From the NCBI GenBank assembly GCA_030426245.1, contig JAUHYZ010000001.1, positions 248,001 to 312,000 of the forward strand: DNA of 64,000 nt. The letters run 5' to 3'. A program made the translations under genes and the position numbers. The DNA is from Alphaproteobacteria bacterium (GTDB taxonomy: Bacteria; Pseudomonadota; Alphaproteobacteria; Sphingomonadales; Sphingomonadaceae). Shown here in pieces: positions 24,575-34,358 of the stretch. Every line of letters starts with the position of its first letter. Positions within the stretch are counted from its first letter, which is position 1. The notes below the pieces were generated by a model, which had not been told where the DNA came from, searched no databases, and saw nothing but the letters and a program-made list of their open reading frames with translations.

Positions 24575-25795
24575 ATGAAGGGTTTGGGAGAGCGCATTCT
24601 GACGACGCATGTCGGAAGCCTGGTGCGGCCGGCGGCCTTGCTGGAAATGATCATCGATGAAGTTGCAGGCAATCCGGTCGATCGGCCCGCGTTCGAGGCT
24701 TTGCTCGCTCGCAGCGTGAAGGATGTCGTGGCCAGGCAGGCCGAAGTCGGGATCGATATCCCGAGCGACGGCGAATTCTCGAAGCAAGACTTCCACAATT
24801 ACATCGTCGAGCGGCTCGGCGGGCTCAAGATCGAGCCGCTGCAGCCGCGTGAAAGCGCGAATAGCGGGATGTACTACCCGAAGCTGGCGGATGAATTTCC
24901 CGGCTTTATGCAGCAATATGGCGCGATGTATCGCACCATGTGGCTTCCCCCTGAAATTCCGCGGGAAAAGATCGAGAAGGCGCTGGGGCAGGCTGTGCCG
25001 CGCACAATCGTTGCAGAACCGATTACTTATGTGGGACAGGAGGAGTTGCAGCGCGATCTGGGTAATTTCGCCGCGGCGCTGGCGCCGCATGATCTTGCCG
25101 ATGCTTTCGTCCCGGCGGCCACGCCATCGCGCAGCGATGCCAATGCAGATGAGGTTTACGCCTCGGACGAAGCCTATCTCTATGCTCTCGCCGATGCGAT
25201 GCATGAAGAATACAAGGCGATTGTCGATGCAGGCTATATGGTCCAGCTCGATCTGGGCCTGCCGTCCCGCAATCAGGTTCTGTACGGCAAGAACAATCCC
25301 AGCGATGCCGAGCTTCGCAAAGCCTCGGAAATGCAGGTCGAGGCTTACAACCACGCTTTGCGGGGCATCCCGGAGGACCGGGTGCGTTACCATCTGTGCT
25401 GGGGCAGCATGAACACGCCCCACACCACCGATGTCCCGCTTACGGAGTTCATCGATCTGATATTGAAGATCAACGCAAAATACTACGTATTGGAAGGAGC
25501 CAATCCGCGCCACGAACATGAATGGATGGTCTGGAAGGACGTGGATTTGCCGCAGGACAAGGTTCTGGTGCCGGGCATCGTCAGCCACCAGACCAACGTT
25601 GTCGAGCATCCCGAACTCGTTTCCTGGCGGATTCAGAACTATGCCAGCGTGGTCGGGCGCGACCGCGTGATTGCCGGAACGGATTGCGGATTCGCTCAGG
25701 GCTGGACGATGCAGCGCGTCCACGAGGAAGTGCAATGGGCGAAACTCAAGGCCTTGGCCGACGGGGCGGCCTTGGCCAGCAAGGCGCTGTGGTAG
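24575..25795 (+). CDS. Cobalamin-independent methionine synthase (MetE C-domain)-like transferase, copy 1
   Basis: The 406-residue protein belongs to the MetE C-terminal domain superfamily, which also includes epoxyalkane:coenzyme M transferase. Zinc ligands are recognisable: His and Cys in RYHLCWGS, Glu in LEGANPR, and Cys in GTDCGFAQG. The N-terminal THVGSLVRP and IDIPSDGEFSK segments belong to the substrate pocket. The protein is much shorter than true MetE (about 750 residues), so it is not expected to make methionine from methyltetrahydrofolate. A zinc-activated thiol transfer on an unknown substrate is likely. ATG 24575 has weak GGGGAGA spacing. A second copy lies at 47721. It converges on a Spinster-type MFS gene. 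Confidence 0.8.
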   Translation: MKGLGERILTTHVGSLVRPAALLEMIIDEVAGNPVDRPAFEALLARSVKDVVARQAEVGIDIPSDGEFSKQDFHNYIVERLGGLKIEPLQPRESANSGMYYPKLADEFPGFMQQYGAMYRTMWLPPEIPREKIEKALGQAVPRTIVAEPITYVGQEELQRDLGNFAAALAPHDLADAFVPAATPSRSDANADEVYASDEAYLYALADAMHEEYKAIVDAGYMVQLDLGLPSRNQVLYGKNNPSDAELRKASEMQVEAYNHALRGIPEDRVRYHLCWGSMNTPHTTDVPLTEFIDLILKINAKYYVLEGANPRHEHEWMVWKDVDLPQDKVLVPGIVSHQTNVVEHPELVSWRIQNYASVVGRDRVIAGTDCGFAQGWTMQRVHEEVQWAKLKALADGAALASKALW

Positions 25796-25813
25796 GCATC
25801 CTGGCGAACTGGG

Positions 25814-27172
25814 TCAGGCGTCCGGGAATTTCTCCTGATAGATCTTGCCGTAGGGGCGCACTGCCTTCCAGATCAGGAAGATGGCCATGGGGCCGAGCAG
25901 CAGCTTGAGCGCCATCAGCACATAGCGCAGGTCTTGCGGGGAAGGGGCGACGAAGTCGGTCAGGAAGCCGACCAGAAACGGTCCCAGAGAGCCGCCGATC
26001 GCGGTCATGCCGGCGCCGTACATCACGTTGATCTGTGCCCGCATTTCGTTGGGCGTCGTCAGCTGGATCGCCGCCATAAGCGGCGGCCCCGCCATGATGC
26101 CGAAGGCTCCGGCCAGCGAGGCGAAGATCAGTGCTAGCCACGGATTGGGCATCATCGGCGCAGCGGCAAGCAGAGGCCAGGCAATGATGTTCACGATGAA
26201 CACCACGCGCAGATTGGCATCCGCCCTGCGTTCGCCCATCCATTCGGCAAGCTTCGCCCCGGCGACCAGGCCGGCCACCGTTGCCACCAGCGACATGACG
26301 CCCATGATCGGTCCGGCGACTTCCGGGCCCCAGCCATAGGTCCGTTCATAGAAGGCCGGCATCCAGCCTGCGAAAGCGTGGTTCATCGTGGCGAGAATGA
26401 TGGTTCCGGCCAGAAGCGGCCAATGCAACTTGCCCTTTTCAACCACGAAACCGAACACTTCGCGCACCGGATAGCCTTCCGGCTTCGTGCCGCCCTTGCG
26501 GGGCGGCTCGGGCACAGTGCGCCACATCAGCAGGGCGACGATGATACCGGGCAGCCCCACGATCATGAAGACCAGCTGCCAATTATGGATCACGCCGATC
26601 GGTTCGACATGGGTTGGCGGGATGTCTGCCAGCAGGCCGTAAAGCACGCCGCCAATGAGCAGCGACAGCGCCGCGCCGCCCGTGACGCCGCCTGAGAGAA
26701 ACGCATAGGCGCGCGGCAGCATCTTCCGCGAAACCGCATCGGCAACCATCGAATAGGCGCCGCTGGTATTGACCGATTCCGCGCTGCCGGTGACGAAGCG
26801 GCAGATGAACAGCGTCGCGTAATTCTGAGCAACCCCGCATACTGCCGTGGCGCAGCTCCAGACAGCCAATGCGCCGGCGATCAGGTTGCGGCGGGATCCA
26901 CGGTCGATCAGCCGTGACATGGGAAGGCCGACCAAGACGTAGGGGAGGGTGAAGGCGAGACCGAGCAGCCAGCCCATTTCCGTGTCGGTCAACCCGAAGT
27001 CGCGCTTCATCGGTTCGACGAACAGCGCCATGACGCCGCGGTCTACATAGGAAAGCATGGAAACGATCGCCAGCAGGCCGACAGTGTACCAGCCGCGGGG
27101 AATTGTCTTGTCCGCTTCGGCTTCGATCGCGGCAGACGCTGCGTTCGCCTTGCTCGTTTGATCCTCGGTCAA
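25814..27172 (-). CDS. MFS transporter, Spinster-like
   Basis: The product (452 residues from TTG 27172) has 12 predicted membrane helices and a Spinster-type pattern: YVDRGVMALFVEPMKRDFGLTD in the first helix pair, GLPMSRLIDRGSRRNLI as the MFS loop 2-3 motif, and FICRFVTGSAES in helix 4. TTG 27172 is preferred because GGAGAGGG lies 9 bases upstream; TTG 27205 is an alternative. It likely imports an organic acid or aromatic. It is convergent with the first MetE-like gene and carries an operator-like site about 50 bases upstream. A homologous carrier lies at 45227 near the second MetE-like gene. Confidence 0.85.
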   Translation of the reverse strand: MTEDQTSKANAASAAIEAEADKTIPRGWYTVGLLAIVSMLSYVDRGVMALFVEPMKRDFGLTDTEMGWLLGLAFTLPYVLVGLPMSRLIDRGSRRNLIAGALAVWSCATAVCGVAQNYATLFICRFVTGSAESVNTSGAYSMVADAVSRKMLPRAYAFLSGGVTGGAALSLLIGGVLYGLLADIPPTHVEPIGVIHNWQLVFMIVGLPGIIVALLMWRTVPEPPRKGGTKPEGYPVREVFGFVVEKGKLHWPLLAGTIILATMNHAFAGWMPAFYERTYGWGPEVAGPIMGVMSLVATVAGLVAGAKLAEWMGERRADANLRVVFIVNIIAWPLLAAAPMMPNPWLALIFASLAGAFGIMAGPPLMAAIQLTTPNEMRAQINVMYGAGMTAIGGSLGPFLVGFLTDFVAPSPQDLRYVLMALKLLLGPMAIFLIWKAVRPYGKIYQEKFPDA

Positions 27173-27222
27173 TTTTCCTACCCTCTCCCCCGCGGCATCA
27201 AACAAAGGCTGCCGGAGAAATT

Positions 27223-27238
27223 ACTTATCGCGTTAAAC
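27223..27238. promoter_or_regulatory. Operator-like palindrome, site 2 (before the MFS gene)
   Basis: ACTTATCGCGTTAAAC contains TTATCGCGTTAA, 11 of 12 identical to TTATCGCGATAA of site 3. It lies 51 bases upstream of the leftward MFS start and 104 bases before the rightward fnrL gene, so either could be the target. Confidence 0.5.
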
Positions 27239-27341
27239 GTCTTCTTTCGGTCATCCTGGCTTCTTGCGCAACAGAGAACTGGAAGTTGAACGTTAATCCG
27301 TTCGAGTTGCCGCATTCGCGACTGCGTGATAGGCGGACGCC

Positions 27342-28037
27342 ATGAGCTATTGCGACACTTGTGTTGTGCGGAATCGCGCGATTTGCGCGGCGCTGGATGC
27401 CGATGAGATCAAGGCGATCAGCGGCATTGGCCGCCGGCGCAAGCTGGAAGCGGGAGAATCGCTGATCTGGGAGGGCGACGATTCGCTGCTGGTCGCCAAC
27501 GTTATCGAGGGTGTTCTCAAGCTTTCGACCGGTACGGAAGACGGACGCGAACAAATTGTGGGCGTTGTCTACCCGTCCGATTTTATCGGCCGCCCCTTCG
27601 GGTCGACGACGCGCCACAGTGTCACGGCGCTAACCGATGCCAATGTCTGCGTTTTTTCACGCGCCGATTTTGACAGTTTTGCCGCAGATCATCCTGCGCT
27701 TGAAAACAAGCTGCTGCGCCGCACGCTGGCCGAACTCGACAGAACGCGCAAATGGATGCTGTTGCTCGGCCGCAAGAATGCCGAAGAGAAACTCTCGACC
27801 TTCCTGCTGGAAATGTCGGAAAGGCTGTCCGAACCGGGTTGCGAGAGCATGGACGGTGCCTTGGACCGCTTCGAATTGCCCTTTTCGCGCCAGCAGGTGG
27901 CCGATGTTCTGGGCCTGACGATCGAAACCGTCAGCCGTCAGTTCACGCGTTTGAAGAAGGACGGGGTCGTTGATCTGCCTTCGCGCCGCGCAGTCAGGAT
28001 TCTTGACCGGCGCGCGCTCGAATCGCGCGCCGGCTGA
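27342..28037 (+). CDS. fnrL: Crp/Fnr-family oxygen-responsive regulator (FnrL-like)
   Basis: The 231-residue regulator has a cyclic-nucleotide-type beta-roll followed by a winged helix-turn-helix. The N-terminal cysteines C4, C7 and C15 plus C103 supply four ligands for an FNR-type [4Fe-4S] cluster that senses oxygen. The recognition helix contains ETVSRQF, the E-x-x-S-R pattern that reads TTGAT half-sites. It stands immediately before the cbb3 oxidase cluster, whose first gene has a near-consensus FNR box at 28875. ompW, also often FNR-controlled, is convergent with it. Expected role: induction of the high-affinity oxidase and hemN at low oxygen. Confidence 0.9.
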   Translation: MSYCDTCVVRNRAICAALDADEIKAISGIGRRRKLEAGESLIWEGDDSLLVANVIEGVLKLSTGTEDGREQIVGVVYPSDFIGRPFGSTTRHSVTALTDANVCVFSRADFDSFAADHPALENKLLRRTLAELDRTRKWMLLLGRKNAEEKLSTFLLEMSERLSEPGCESMDGALDRFELPFSRQQVADVLGLTIETVSRQFTRLKKDGVVDLPSRRAVRILDRRALESRAG

Positions 28038-28047
28038 AGGGTTGTCG

Positions 28048-28719
28048 TCAGAAAGCGAACCCGACACCTGCACTGAGTACCCATGGATCGAGCTTGTGCC
28101 GGGTGGCGATGACTTCGGTTCCGCCGGCGAACCAGTGGGCTGAAGTTTCCAGGAAATATTTCTTCGCGTCCAGGCTGATTGCCATGCCGTTTTCGCCGAT
28201 CGGAACGTCTACACCGGCTTGCAGGGCAACGCCGAACTTGTCGTTCAGGCGGAAGCTGTCTGCGCCCAGGCCCACTGCGGCCGCGCCCGGCTGTTCGTCG
28301 ACGAAGATGAAATAGGTCGGACCGGCGCCGACATAGGGCTTAATCGCGCCCGCATCGACGTGATATTTGAGCGTGAAAGTCGCGGGAATGATCTTCGCAT
28401 CCGCCACCAGTTCCGCACCGGGCAGGCCGGTGGTGCCATCCACATCGTGCTGGGTGACGCAGCAAATCGTTTCGACCGAGATATTGTCGGTGAAGAAATA
28501 TTCAATCGCCACCGTGGGCACGTAATTGTCGTTCGCTTCGGTTTGCGTGCCGGGCGGCAGGCCAATCACATCGGTGTTGACTTCGGTGATCTCGCCATTC
28601 GGCAGCACTGCCGTTCCGAGTAGTTTGATCTGCAACTTGCCCGCATTGTCCGCCGCGTGAGCGGGGATAGAGAGGGTGACAGCGGCAGCCAGTGCTGCGG
28701 CAGCGGTCATCTTACGCAT
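28048..28719 (-). CDS. ompW: OmpW-family outer-membrane protein
   Basis: The 223-residue protein has a signal peptide (cleavage near AHAAD) and an 8-strand beta-barrel pattern: VAIEYFFTDNISVET, LKYHVDAGAIKPYVGAGPTYF, GVALQAGVDVPIGENGMAISLDAKKYF, and a C-terminal LDPWVLSAGVGFAF ending in Phe. OmpW forms a narrow hydrophobic channel. ATG 28719 gives the proper signal peptide; upstream in-frame starts do not. In other bacteria ompW is activated by FNR at low oxygen, and the divergent cbb3 operon here has an FNR box that could serve both directions. Confidence 0.88.
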   Translation of the reverse strand: MRKMTAAAALAAAVTLSIPAHAADNAGKLQIKLLGTAVLPNGEITEVNTDVIGLPPGTQTEANDNYVPTVAIEYFFTDNISVETICCVTQHDVDGTTGLPGAELVADAKIIPATFTLKYHVDAGAIKPYVGAGPTYFIFVDEQPGAAAVGLGADSFRLNDKFGVALQAGVDVPIGENGMAISLDAKKYFLETSAHWFAGGTEVIATRHKLDPWVLSAGVGFAF

Positions 28720-28874
28720 TGTCGTATTCCCATCCGCCGTAGTGGCCGCCCTTTGCGGCCCAGGGTGTTTACGGCGTGCAGTCACCTCTTTCACCGGTGC
28801 GGAAGCGAAACATTGATCCGTCGCAAATCGGAAAAATCTGGAAAAATGTCCTTTTTCTCTTGAGGCATCGTGTT

Positions 28875-28888
28875 TTGACAGTGATCAA
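28875..28888. promoter_or_regulatory. FNR box upstream of ccoN
   Basis: TTGACAGTGATCAA differs from the FNR consensus TTGAT-N4-ATCAA at one position. It is centred about 64 bases before the ccoN start. FnrL is encoded 0.9 kb away, so low-oxygen activation of the cbb3 operon is expected. Confidence 0.75.
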
Positions 28889-28945
28889 TGTGGGCGCGGT
28901 CGGCCGGGCGCACTGGCCATCGGGACAGATGGAGGAATTGATCCC

Positions 28946-30598
28946 ATGGAACAGCTCGTATCCCGGGCGGGTCTCTGGTTCGTTATCGTGATCGTTGCGG
29001 TCATGGCAGCGGCCATGGCCCACGATGGCGGTTTCGCCGTCCATATGATGATCGTCGCGCTGGCGGCTCTGATCGGATTATGGGTAAGCGTGAGCGGGGC
29101 GGATTATGCCGCGATCGCCAAGGGTATCCTGCGGACGCCCGACGAAGGCAAATATGATGACGATCCCATCCGCTGGGGTGTCCTCGCCACGGTTTTCTGG
29201 GGGATCGCCGGTTTTCTGGCCGGGGTGTTCATCGCCCTGCAGCTTGCCTTCCCGCTCCTCAATCTGGAGCCCTATCTGAATTTCGGGCGCCTGCGTCCGC
29301 TGCATACTTCCGCCGTGATCTTCGCCTTCGGCGGCAATGCCCTGATCGCGACGAGCTTCTACGTCGTGCAGCGCACCTGCCGCGCGCGGCTGGCATTTCC
29401 CGGGCTCGCGCGGTTCGTGTTCTGGGGCTATCAGCTATTCATCGTGCTCGCCGCGACCGGCTATCTGCTCGGCATCACGCAAAGCCGCGAATATGCCGAA
29501 CCCGAATGGTATGTGGACCTGTGGCTCACCATCGTGTGGCTGGCCTATCTTGCGGTCTTCGTCGGTACGATCGTGAAGCGCAAGGAGCCGCATATCTATG
29601 TGGCCAACTGGTTCTACCTCTCCTTCATCCTGACGATCGCCATGCTGCATGTCGTCAACAATCTTGCCTTGCCGGTGAGCCTGCTCGGTTCGAAGAGCTA
29701 TAGCGCCTTCGCCGGTGTGCAGGACGCGCTGACGCAGTGGTGGTACGGCCACAATGCGGTGGGTTTCTTCCTCACCGCCGGCTTCCTGGCCATGATGTAT
29801 TACTTCGTGCCGAAGCAGGCCGAGCGGCCGATCTATTCCTATCGCCTTTCGATCATCCACTTCTGGTCGCTGATATTCCTCTATATCTGGGCCGGACCGC
29901 ACCACCTGCACTATACTGCGCTGCCCGATTGGGCGCAGACGCTGGGCATGGTGTTCTCGGTGATGCTGTGGATGCCCAGCTGGGGCGGCATGATCAACGG
30001 GCTGATGACGCTCAACGGCGCGTGGGACAAGGTGCGCACCGATCCGATCATCCGCATGTTCGTGCTCAGCCTGGCGTTCTACGGCATGAGCACCTTCGAA
30101 GGCCCGCTGATGTCGATTAAGAGCGTTAACTCGCTTTCGCACTATACCGACTGGACGATCGGCCATGTCCATTCCGGCGCGCTGGGATGGAACGGCATGA
30201 TCACCTTCGCTTCCATCTACTTCCTGGTTCCGCGCCTGTGGAAGCGGGAGCGGCTCTACAGCCTGCGCATGGTCAACTGGCACTTCTGGCTCGCGACGCT
30301 GGGAATCGTGTTCTACGCGGCCAGCATGTGGGTCGCCGGGATTACCCAGGGCCTGATGTGGCGCGAATACGGGGCGGACGGCTATCTGGTGAACAGCTTT
30401 GCCGACACGGTCGCTGCGCTGCATCCGATGCTGCTGCTGCGTGCCTTCGGCGGCATTCTGTATCTCCTCGGTGCCGTTCTGCTGGTCATCAATGTCTGGA
30501 GGACGATCCTGGGCCATCAGCGTGAAGAGGCGCCCATGACCACCGCTTCCTATGACGAAGAGGCCGACCGGCCCGCTGTCGCAGTTCCGGCCGAGTAA
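28946..30598 (+). CDS. ccoN: cbb3-type cytochrome c oxidase subunit I
   Basis: The 550-residue protein is the catalytic subunit of the high-affinity cbb3 oxidase. It carries the heme and copper histidines in [13 protein letters not shown] (low-spin heme), [12 protein letters not shown] (Cu-B His), [11 protein letters not shown] (Cu-B His pair) and [12 protein letters not shown] (hemes). Two additional hydrophobic segments precede the core at residues 1-55, making it longer than a minimal CcoN of about 475 residues. The start has a GGAGG ribosome-binding site. It is the first gene of ccoNOQP and lies behind an FNR box. Confidence 0.95.
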   Translation: MEQLVSRAGLWFVIVIVAVMAAAMAHDGGFAVHMMIVALAALIGLWVSVSGADYAAIAKGILRTPDEGKYDDDPIRWGVLATVFWGIAGFLAGVFIALQLAFPLLNLEPYLNFGRLRPLHTSAVIFAFGGNALIATSFYVVQRTCRARLAFPGLARFVFWGYQLFIVLAATGYLLGITQSREYAEPEWYVDLWLTIVWLAYLAVFVGTIVKRKEPHIYVANWFYLSFILTIAMLHVVNNLALPVSLLGSKSYSAFAGVQDALTQWWYGHNAVGFFLTAGFLAMMYYFVPKQAERPIYSYRLSIIHFWSLIFLYIWAGPHHLHYTALPDWAQTLGMVFSVMLWMPSWGGMINGLMTLNGAWDKVRTDPIIRMFVLSLAFYGMSTFEGPLMSIKSVNSLSHYTDWTIGHVHSGALGWNGMITFASIYFLVPRLWKRERLYSLRMVNWHFWLATLGIVFYAASMWVAGITQGLMWREYGADGYLVNSFADTVAALHPMLLLRAFGGILYLLGAVLLVINVWRTILGHQREEAPMTTASYDEEADRPAVAVPAE

Positions 30599-30609
30599 GG
30601 ATCGCAGAT

Positions 30610-31356
30610 ATGAGCCTGACAGAACAACACAAGAAGCTGGAACGCAACGTCACGCTGCTGGGCGTGGGGGCCTTTGTAGCCGTGGCGATCGGCGGCATCG
30701 TGGAAATCGCACCGCTCTTCTGGATCGACAACACGATCGAGGAAGTGGAAGGCATGCGGCCTTATACGCCGCTGGAGCAAGCGGGCCGCGACATCTATAT
30801 CCGCGAAGGCTGCTATGTCTGCCACAGCCAGATGATCCGCCCGTTCCGGGACGAGGTGGAACGCTATGGCCATTACAGTCTGGCGGCCGAGAGCATGTAT
30901 GACCATCCCTTCCAGTGGGGCTCCAAGCGCACGGGGCCGGATCTGGCACGCGTGGGCGGGCGCTATTCGGATGAATGGCATGTCCAGCATCTGGTCGATC
31001 CGCGCTCGGTCGTGCCCGAAAGCATTATGCCGCCCTATGGCTTCCTGGCGGACAATGAGCTGGAGATGGGCGATCCGGCCGCGCGGCTGGAAACGCTTCG
31101 CGGCGTAGGCGTGCCTTACAGCGATGCCGATGTCGAAAATGCGGAGGCGGACTTCCTCGCCCAGGCCGATCCCATGGCCGATCCCGGCGATTTGCTGGAT
31201 CGCTATCCCAAGGCGCAGATCCGCGATTACGACGGCGATCCGGCTAAGCTGACCGAAATGGATGCGCTGGTCGCCTATCTGCAGATGCTGGGGACGCTTG
31301 TCGATGTGGACAGCGCCGCCGCTCAGGAGGAACTTGCCACGGAGACGGGCCGATGA
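30610..31356 (+). CDS. ccoO: cbb3-type cytochrome c oxidase subunit II (mono-heme c)
   Basis: The 248-residue protein has one N-terminal membrane anchor ([19 protein letters not shown]) and a periplasmic cytochrome c domain with heme motif CYVCH in [17 protein letters not shown]. The axial Met is likely in SIMPPYGFL. It passes electrons from CcoP to CcoN. It starts 12 bases after ccoN and its stop overlaps the start of ccoQ. Confidence 0.95.
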   Translation: MSLTEQHKKLERNVTLLGVGAFVAVAIGGIVEIAPLFWIDNTIEEVEGMRPYTPLEQAGRDIYIREGCYVCHSQMIRPFRDEVERYGHYSLAAESMYDHPFQWGSKRTGPDLARVGGRYSDEWHVQHLVDPRSVVPESIMPPYGFLADNELEMGDPAARLETLRGVGVPYSDADVENAEADFLAQADPMADPGDLLDRYPKAQIRDYDGDPAKLTEMDALVAYLQMLGTLVDVDSAAAQEELATETGR

Positions 31357-31526
31357 GCATGCATTCCACTTACGACTTCCTGCGCCATCTGGCGGATAGC
31401 TGGGGGCTGCTGCTCATGCTGGCGATCTTTATCGGGCTGTGCGCCTGGCCGTTCAGGCCCGGCTCCAAAGAACGCAACAGGCAAGCCGCCGAAGCCATTT
31501 TCAAGGATGAGAACGATGGCGAATAA
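31353..31526 (+). CDS. ccoQ: cbb3-type oxidase small subunit CcoQ
   Basis: A 57-residue frame begins at ATG 31353 (ATGA overlap with ccoO) and ends at TAA 31526. It has a single membrane helix ([19 protein letters not shown]) followed by a [16 protein letters not shown] cytoplasmic tail rich in charge. This matches CcoQ/FixQ in length, topology and place between ccoO and ccoP. CcoQ stabilises the assembled oxidase. It overlaps ccoP by 11 bases. Confidence 0.88.
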   Translation: MSMHSTYDFLRHLADSWGLLLMLAIFIGLCAWPFRPGSKERNRQAAEAIFKDENDGE

Positions 31527-32442
31527 GCGCGTTGACGAACCGACCGGCACCGAAACCGTCGGCCATGAATGGGACGGGATCGAGGAACTCGATACGCCTA
31601 TGCCGCGGTGGTGGGTGTGGACCTTTTACGCGACGATCGTCTTTTCGATCGGCTATTGCATCGCCTATCCCGCCTGGCCGATGATTTCCAAGGGCACGGA
31701 AGGCGTGCTGGGCTGGACCAGCCGCGGCGCTCTGGCCGATGAGCTGGAGGCGCAGGAAGCGCGCCGGGCAGAGGCCGTCTCCGGACTGGCCGACATGCCG
31801 CTCGAGCAGGTGCAGGGCAATGAACAATTGATGAGCGCCGCGCTTGCCGGCGGACGGGCCGCCTTCAAGGTCAATTGCGTCCAGTGCCATGGCTCGGGCG
31901 CAGCGGGCAGCAAGGGCTATCCCAACCTCAATGACGACGAATGGCTGTGGGGCGGCGATCTGTCGGCGATCCAGACCACGCTGATCGACGGCATTCGCCA
32001 GCCGGGCAATGACGATACCCGCTTCAGTATCATGCCCTCTTTCGGGCGCGATGGGATTCTTACCGGCGAGCAGGTCTCCCAGGTTGTGGACCACGTCATG
32101 TCGCTATCTGGGCTAGGGCCGGCCAATCCCGCCGGTGCGCAGGTCTTCGAAAACAATTGCGCCATTTGCCACGGGCCAGACGGCAAGGGGATGCGCGAAT
32201 TCGGCGCACCGGATCTTACCGACGCGATCTGGCTCTATGGCAGCAGCCGCGATGAAATCACCTACACGGTCCACAATGCAAGAAATGGCGTCATGCCCGC
32301 TTGGGGCGAACGCCTGGATCCGGTGACGATCAAGATGCTGGCAATTTACGTACACTCGCTGGGAGGGGGCGAAGACTTTACTCAGGAGGTCGCGCCAGAG
32401 GCAGACAATGCCCCAGCGAACGAGGACGATGAACGAACATAG
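31516..32442 (+). CDS. ccoP: cbb3-type cytochrome c oxidase subunit III (di-heme c)
   Basis: The 308-residue protein has a cytoplasmic N-terminus with HEWDGIEELDTPMPRWW, a typical CcoP signature, one membrane helix, and two cytochrome c domains with CVQCH and CAICH heme motifs. It accepts electrons from soluble cytochromes and passes them to CcoO. ATG 31516 is inside ccoQ in another frame, so the four subunit genes are translationally linked. The tail overlaps the start of ccoG by 14 bases. Confidence 0.95.
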   Translation: MANKRVDEPTGTETVGHEWDGIEELDTPMPRWWVWTFYATIVFSIGYCIAYPAWPMISKGTEGVLGWTSRGALADELEAQEARRAEAVSGLADMPLEQVQGNEQLMSAALAGGRAAFKVNCVQCHGSGAAGSKGYPNLNDDEWLWGGDLSAIQTTLIDGIRQPGNDDTRFSIMPSFGRDGILTGEQVSQVVDHVMSLSGLGPANPAGAQVFENNCAICHGPDGKGMREFGAPDLTDAIWLYGSSRDEITYTVHNARNGVMPAWGERLDPVTIKMLAIYVHSLGGGEDFTQEVAPEADNAPANEDDERT

Positions 32443-33916
32443 CCCCATCGAGGCAGCGGGGCCGCGCGTTCCGCCGCCTGAGAAGCTTTTTGAAAAGCGC
32501 AAGTTCGTCCATCCCAAGCGGATCGACGGCCCCTTCCGCCGTTTCAAGTGGCTGGTCATGCTGGTCACGCTTGCAATTTACTACGGTACGCCCTGGATCC
32601 GCTGGGATCGCGGGCCCTATGCGCCCGATCAGGCGGTATTGGTCGATCTCGCCAACCGGCGGTTCTACATGTTCGGCATCGAAATCTGGCCGCACGAATT
32701 CTACTTCGTCGCCGGCCTGCTGATCATGGCGGGGATCGGGCTGTTTCTGGTCACCAGTGCGGTGGGGCGCGCCTGGTGCGGATATACCTGCCCGCAAACC
32801 GTCTGGACCGATCTGTTCCAGCATGTCGACCGCTTCGTGGATGGTGACCGCAATGCCAGGATCAGGCTGGACGCCGCGCCTTGGGGGCCGAAGAAGATCG
32901 CGAAACGCGCCTTCAAATGGACGATCTACCTGATCATCGGCTTCTGGACCGGCGGTGCATGGATCATGTATTTCGCCGATGCGCCGACGCTGACGCATGA
33001 TTTCTGGACCGGCCAGGCCGCCCCGGTCGCATACGGAACCGTCGCCGTGCTCACCTTCACGACTGTGCTGCTCGGCGGTTTCGCGCGGGAGCAGGTGTGC
33101 ATCTATATGTGCCCCTGGCCGCGCATTCAGGCCGCGATGATGGATGAAAAGACCCTCACCGTGACCTACAAGGATTGGCGCGGAGAGCCTCGGGGCAGCC
33201 TGAAGAAGGCGCAGAAGAAGCCGGAAGCTTTCGGTGATTGTATCGACTGCAATCAGTGCGTCTCCGTATGTCCCACGGGGATCGATATCCGCGAGGGGCC
33301 GCAGATCGGCTGCATCACCTGCGCGCTGTGCATCGATGCCTGCGACAAAGTCATGGCCGAAGTCGGGCGTCCGCGCGGGCTGATCGATTATGCGACACTG
33401 GAAGATTGCGAGCATGAGATGGCCGGGGGTGAGCCGCGGCCCGTGTGGAAGACCATCCTGCATCCGCGCACGGTGATCTATTTCCTCGTCTGGGGCGGAA
33501 TCGGCCTGGGCCTGCTATTCGCGCTCGGCACGCGCAATCATACCGATCTTACCATCGCGCAGGACCGCAATCCGCCCTTCATGCTGATGCGGGACGGTTC
33601 GGTCCGCAATTCCTACACGCTCAAGCTGCGCAACATGGAAAGCCGCCCGCGCGAGATGGATATCTCTATCGAAGGGTTGCCCGGTGCTGTAATGTGGAGC
33701 GAAGAGATGTCGCACAATTCCGCCGCGCGGAGCATCACGCGGGAAGTCCCCGCCGATGCGATCGAGACGATGCGCGCCTATGTCGTCGCGCCGCGTCATA
33801 CCGAAGGGCAGGATTTCACTTTCGTCCTGCGGTCGCTCGACGAGCAAGGCGAAACCGATAGCGGCGAGGCACGATTTGACGCACCGGAAGGGCATGGCAG
33901 ACATGAAGCGCGCTGA
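32429..33916 (+). CDS. ccoG: cbb3 oxidase assembly ferredoxin-like protein CcoG (FixG/RdxA)
   Basis: The 495-residue membrane protein has several N-terminal helices with conserved cysteine segments WCGYTCPQTVW and CIYMCPWPRIQ. A cytoplasmic bacterial-ferredoxin domain carries CIDCNQCVSVCP and CITCALCIDACDK, enough for two [4Fe-4S] clusters. A C-terminal Ig-like domain follows. CcoG is a cupric reductase that supports copper supply to cbb3 oxidase. It begins the ccoGHIS assembly genes, directly coupled to ccoP. Confidence 0.95.
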   Translation: MNEHSPIEAAGPRVPPPEKLFEKRKFVHPKRIDGPFRRFKWLVMLVTLAIYYGTPWIRWDRGPYAPDQAVLVDLANRRFYMFGIEIWPHEFYFVAGLLIMAGIGLFLVTSAVGRAWCGYTCPQTVWTDLFQHVDRFVDGDRNARIRLDAAPWGPKKIAKRAFKWTIYLIIGFWTGGAWIMYFADAPTLTHDFWTGQAAPVAYGTVAVLTFTTVLLGGFAREQVCIYMCPWPRIQAAMMDEKTLTVTYKDWRGEPRGSLKKAQKKPEAFGDCIDCNQCVSVCPTGIDIREGPQIGCITCALCIDACDKVMAEVGRPRGLIDYATLEDCEHEMAGGEPRPVWKTILHPRTVIYFLVWGGIGLGLLFALGTRNHTDLTIAQDRNPPFMLMRDGSVRNSYTLKLRNMESRPREMDISIEGLPGAVMWSEEMSHNSAARSITREVPADAIETMRAYVVAPRHTEGQDFTFVLRSLDEQGETDSGEARFDAPEGHGRHEAR

Positions 33917-34358
33917 GAGACGATTTACCGGATGGCATGCCGCAACCGCTTTTGTTGCGTTTTTCGGCGTGGTCGGTGCCGTGAACTTCACCATGGCGCG
34001 CCTGGCCCATTCGACATTCGGCGGGATCGTGGTGGAAAATTCCTATGTCGCCAGCCAGGAGTTCAACCGCTGGCTGGACGAGGCGGAAGCTTCGGAACGG
34101 CTGGGATGGCAGAGCGAGACGGCATGGCTTCCCAATGGCCGGGTTTCCGTCAGCCTCGACGGTGCGCCTGCCGGTACGCAGATGTCCGGCATGGCACGGC
34201 ACCCGCTGGGCCGGAAGGACGATGTGCCGCTGAATTTCTCGGCGCAGGAGGACGGACGCTTCCTTTCTTCCGAAGGACTGCCCGACGGCCGCTGGACCTT
34301 GCGGCTGGAAGCGCGCTCGGGCGAGGATGTCTGGCGCACACAGGAAGAACTTAGATGA
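33903..34358 (+). CDS. ccoH: cbb3 oxidase assembly protein CcoH (FixH)
   Basis: The 151-residue protein has a basic N-terminus with FTGWHAATAFVAFFGVVGAVN as the single membrane helix, then a periplasmic FixH-like domain with VVENSYVASQEFNRWLDEA, which is characteristic. It is needed for oxidase maturation together with CcoI. ATG 33903 has GGAAGG at suitable distance; ATG 33894 nine bases upstream is possible. It overlaps ccoG by 14 bases and ccoI by 4 bases. Confidence 0.88.
   Translation: MKRAERRFTGWHAATAFVAFFGVVGAVNFTMARLAHSTFGGIVVENSYVASQEFNRWLDEAEASERLGWQSETAWLPNGRVSVSLDGAPAGTQMSGMARHPLGRKDDVPLNFSAQEDGRFLSSEGLPDGRWTLRLEARSGEDVWRTQEELR

Noticed and set aside
24485-25735. 416-residue open frame on the minus strand
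   Set aside because: It is antisense to the first MetE-like gene, whose zinc ligands and paralog settle the coding strand.
29435-30517. 360-residue open frame on the minus strand
   Set aside because: It is antisense to ccoN and consists mainly of His, Gln, Arg and Asp, as expected for the reverse of a membrane protein gene.
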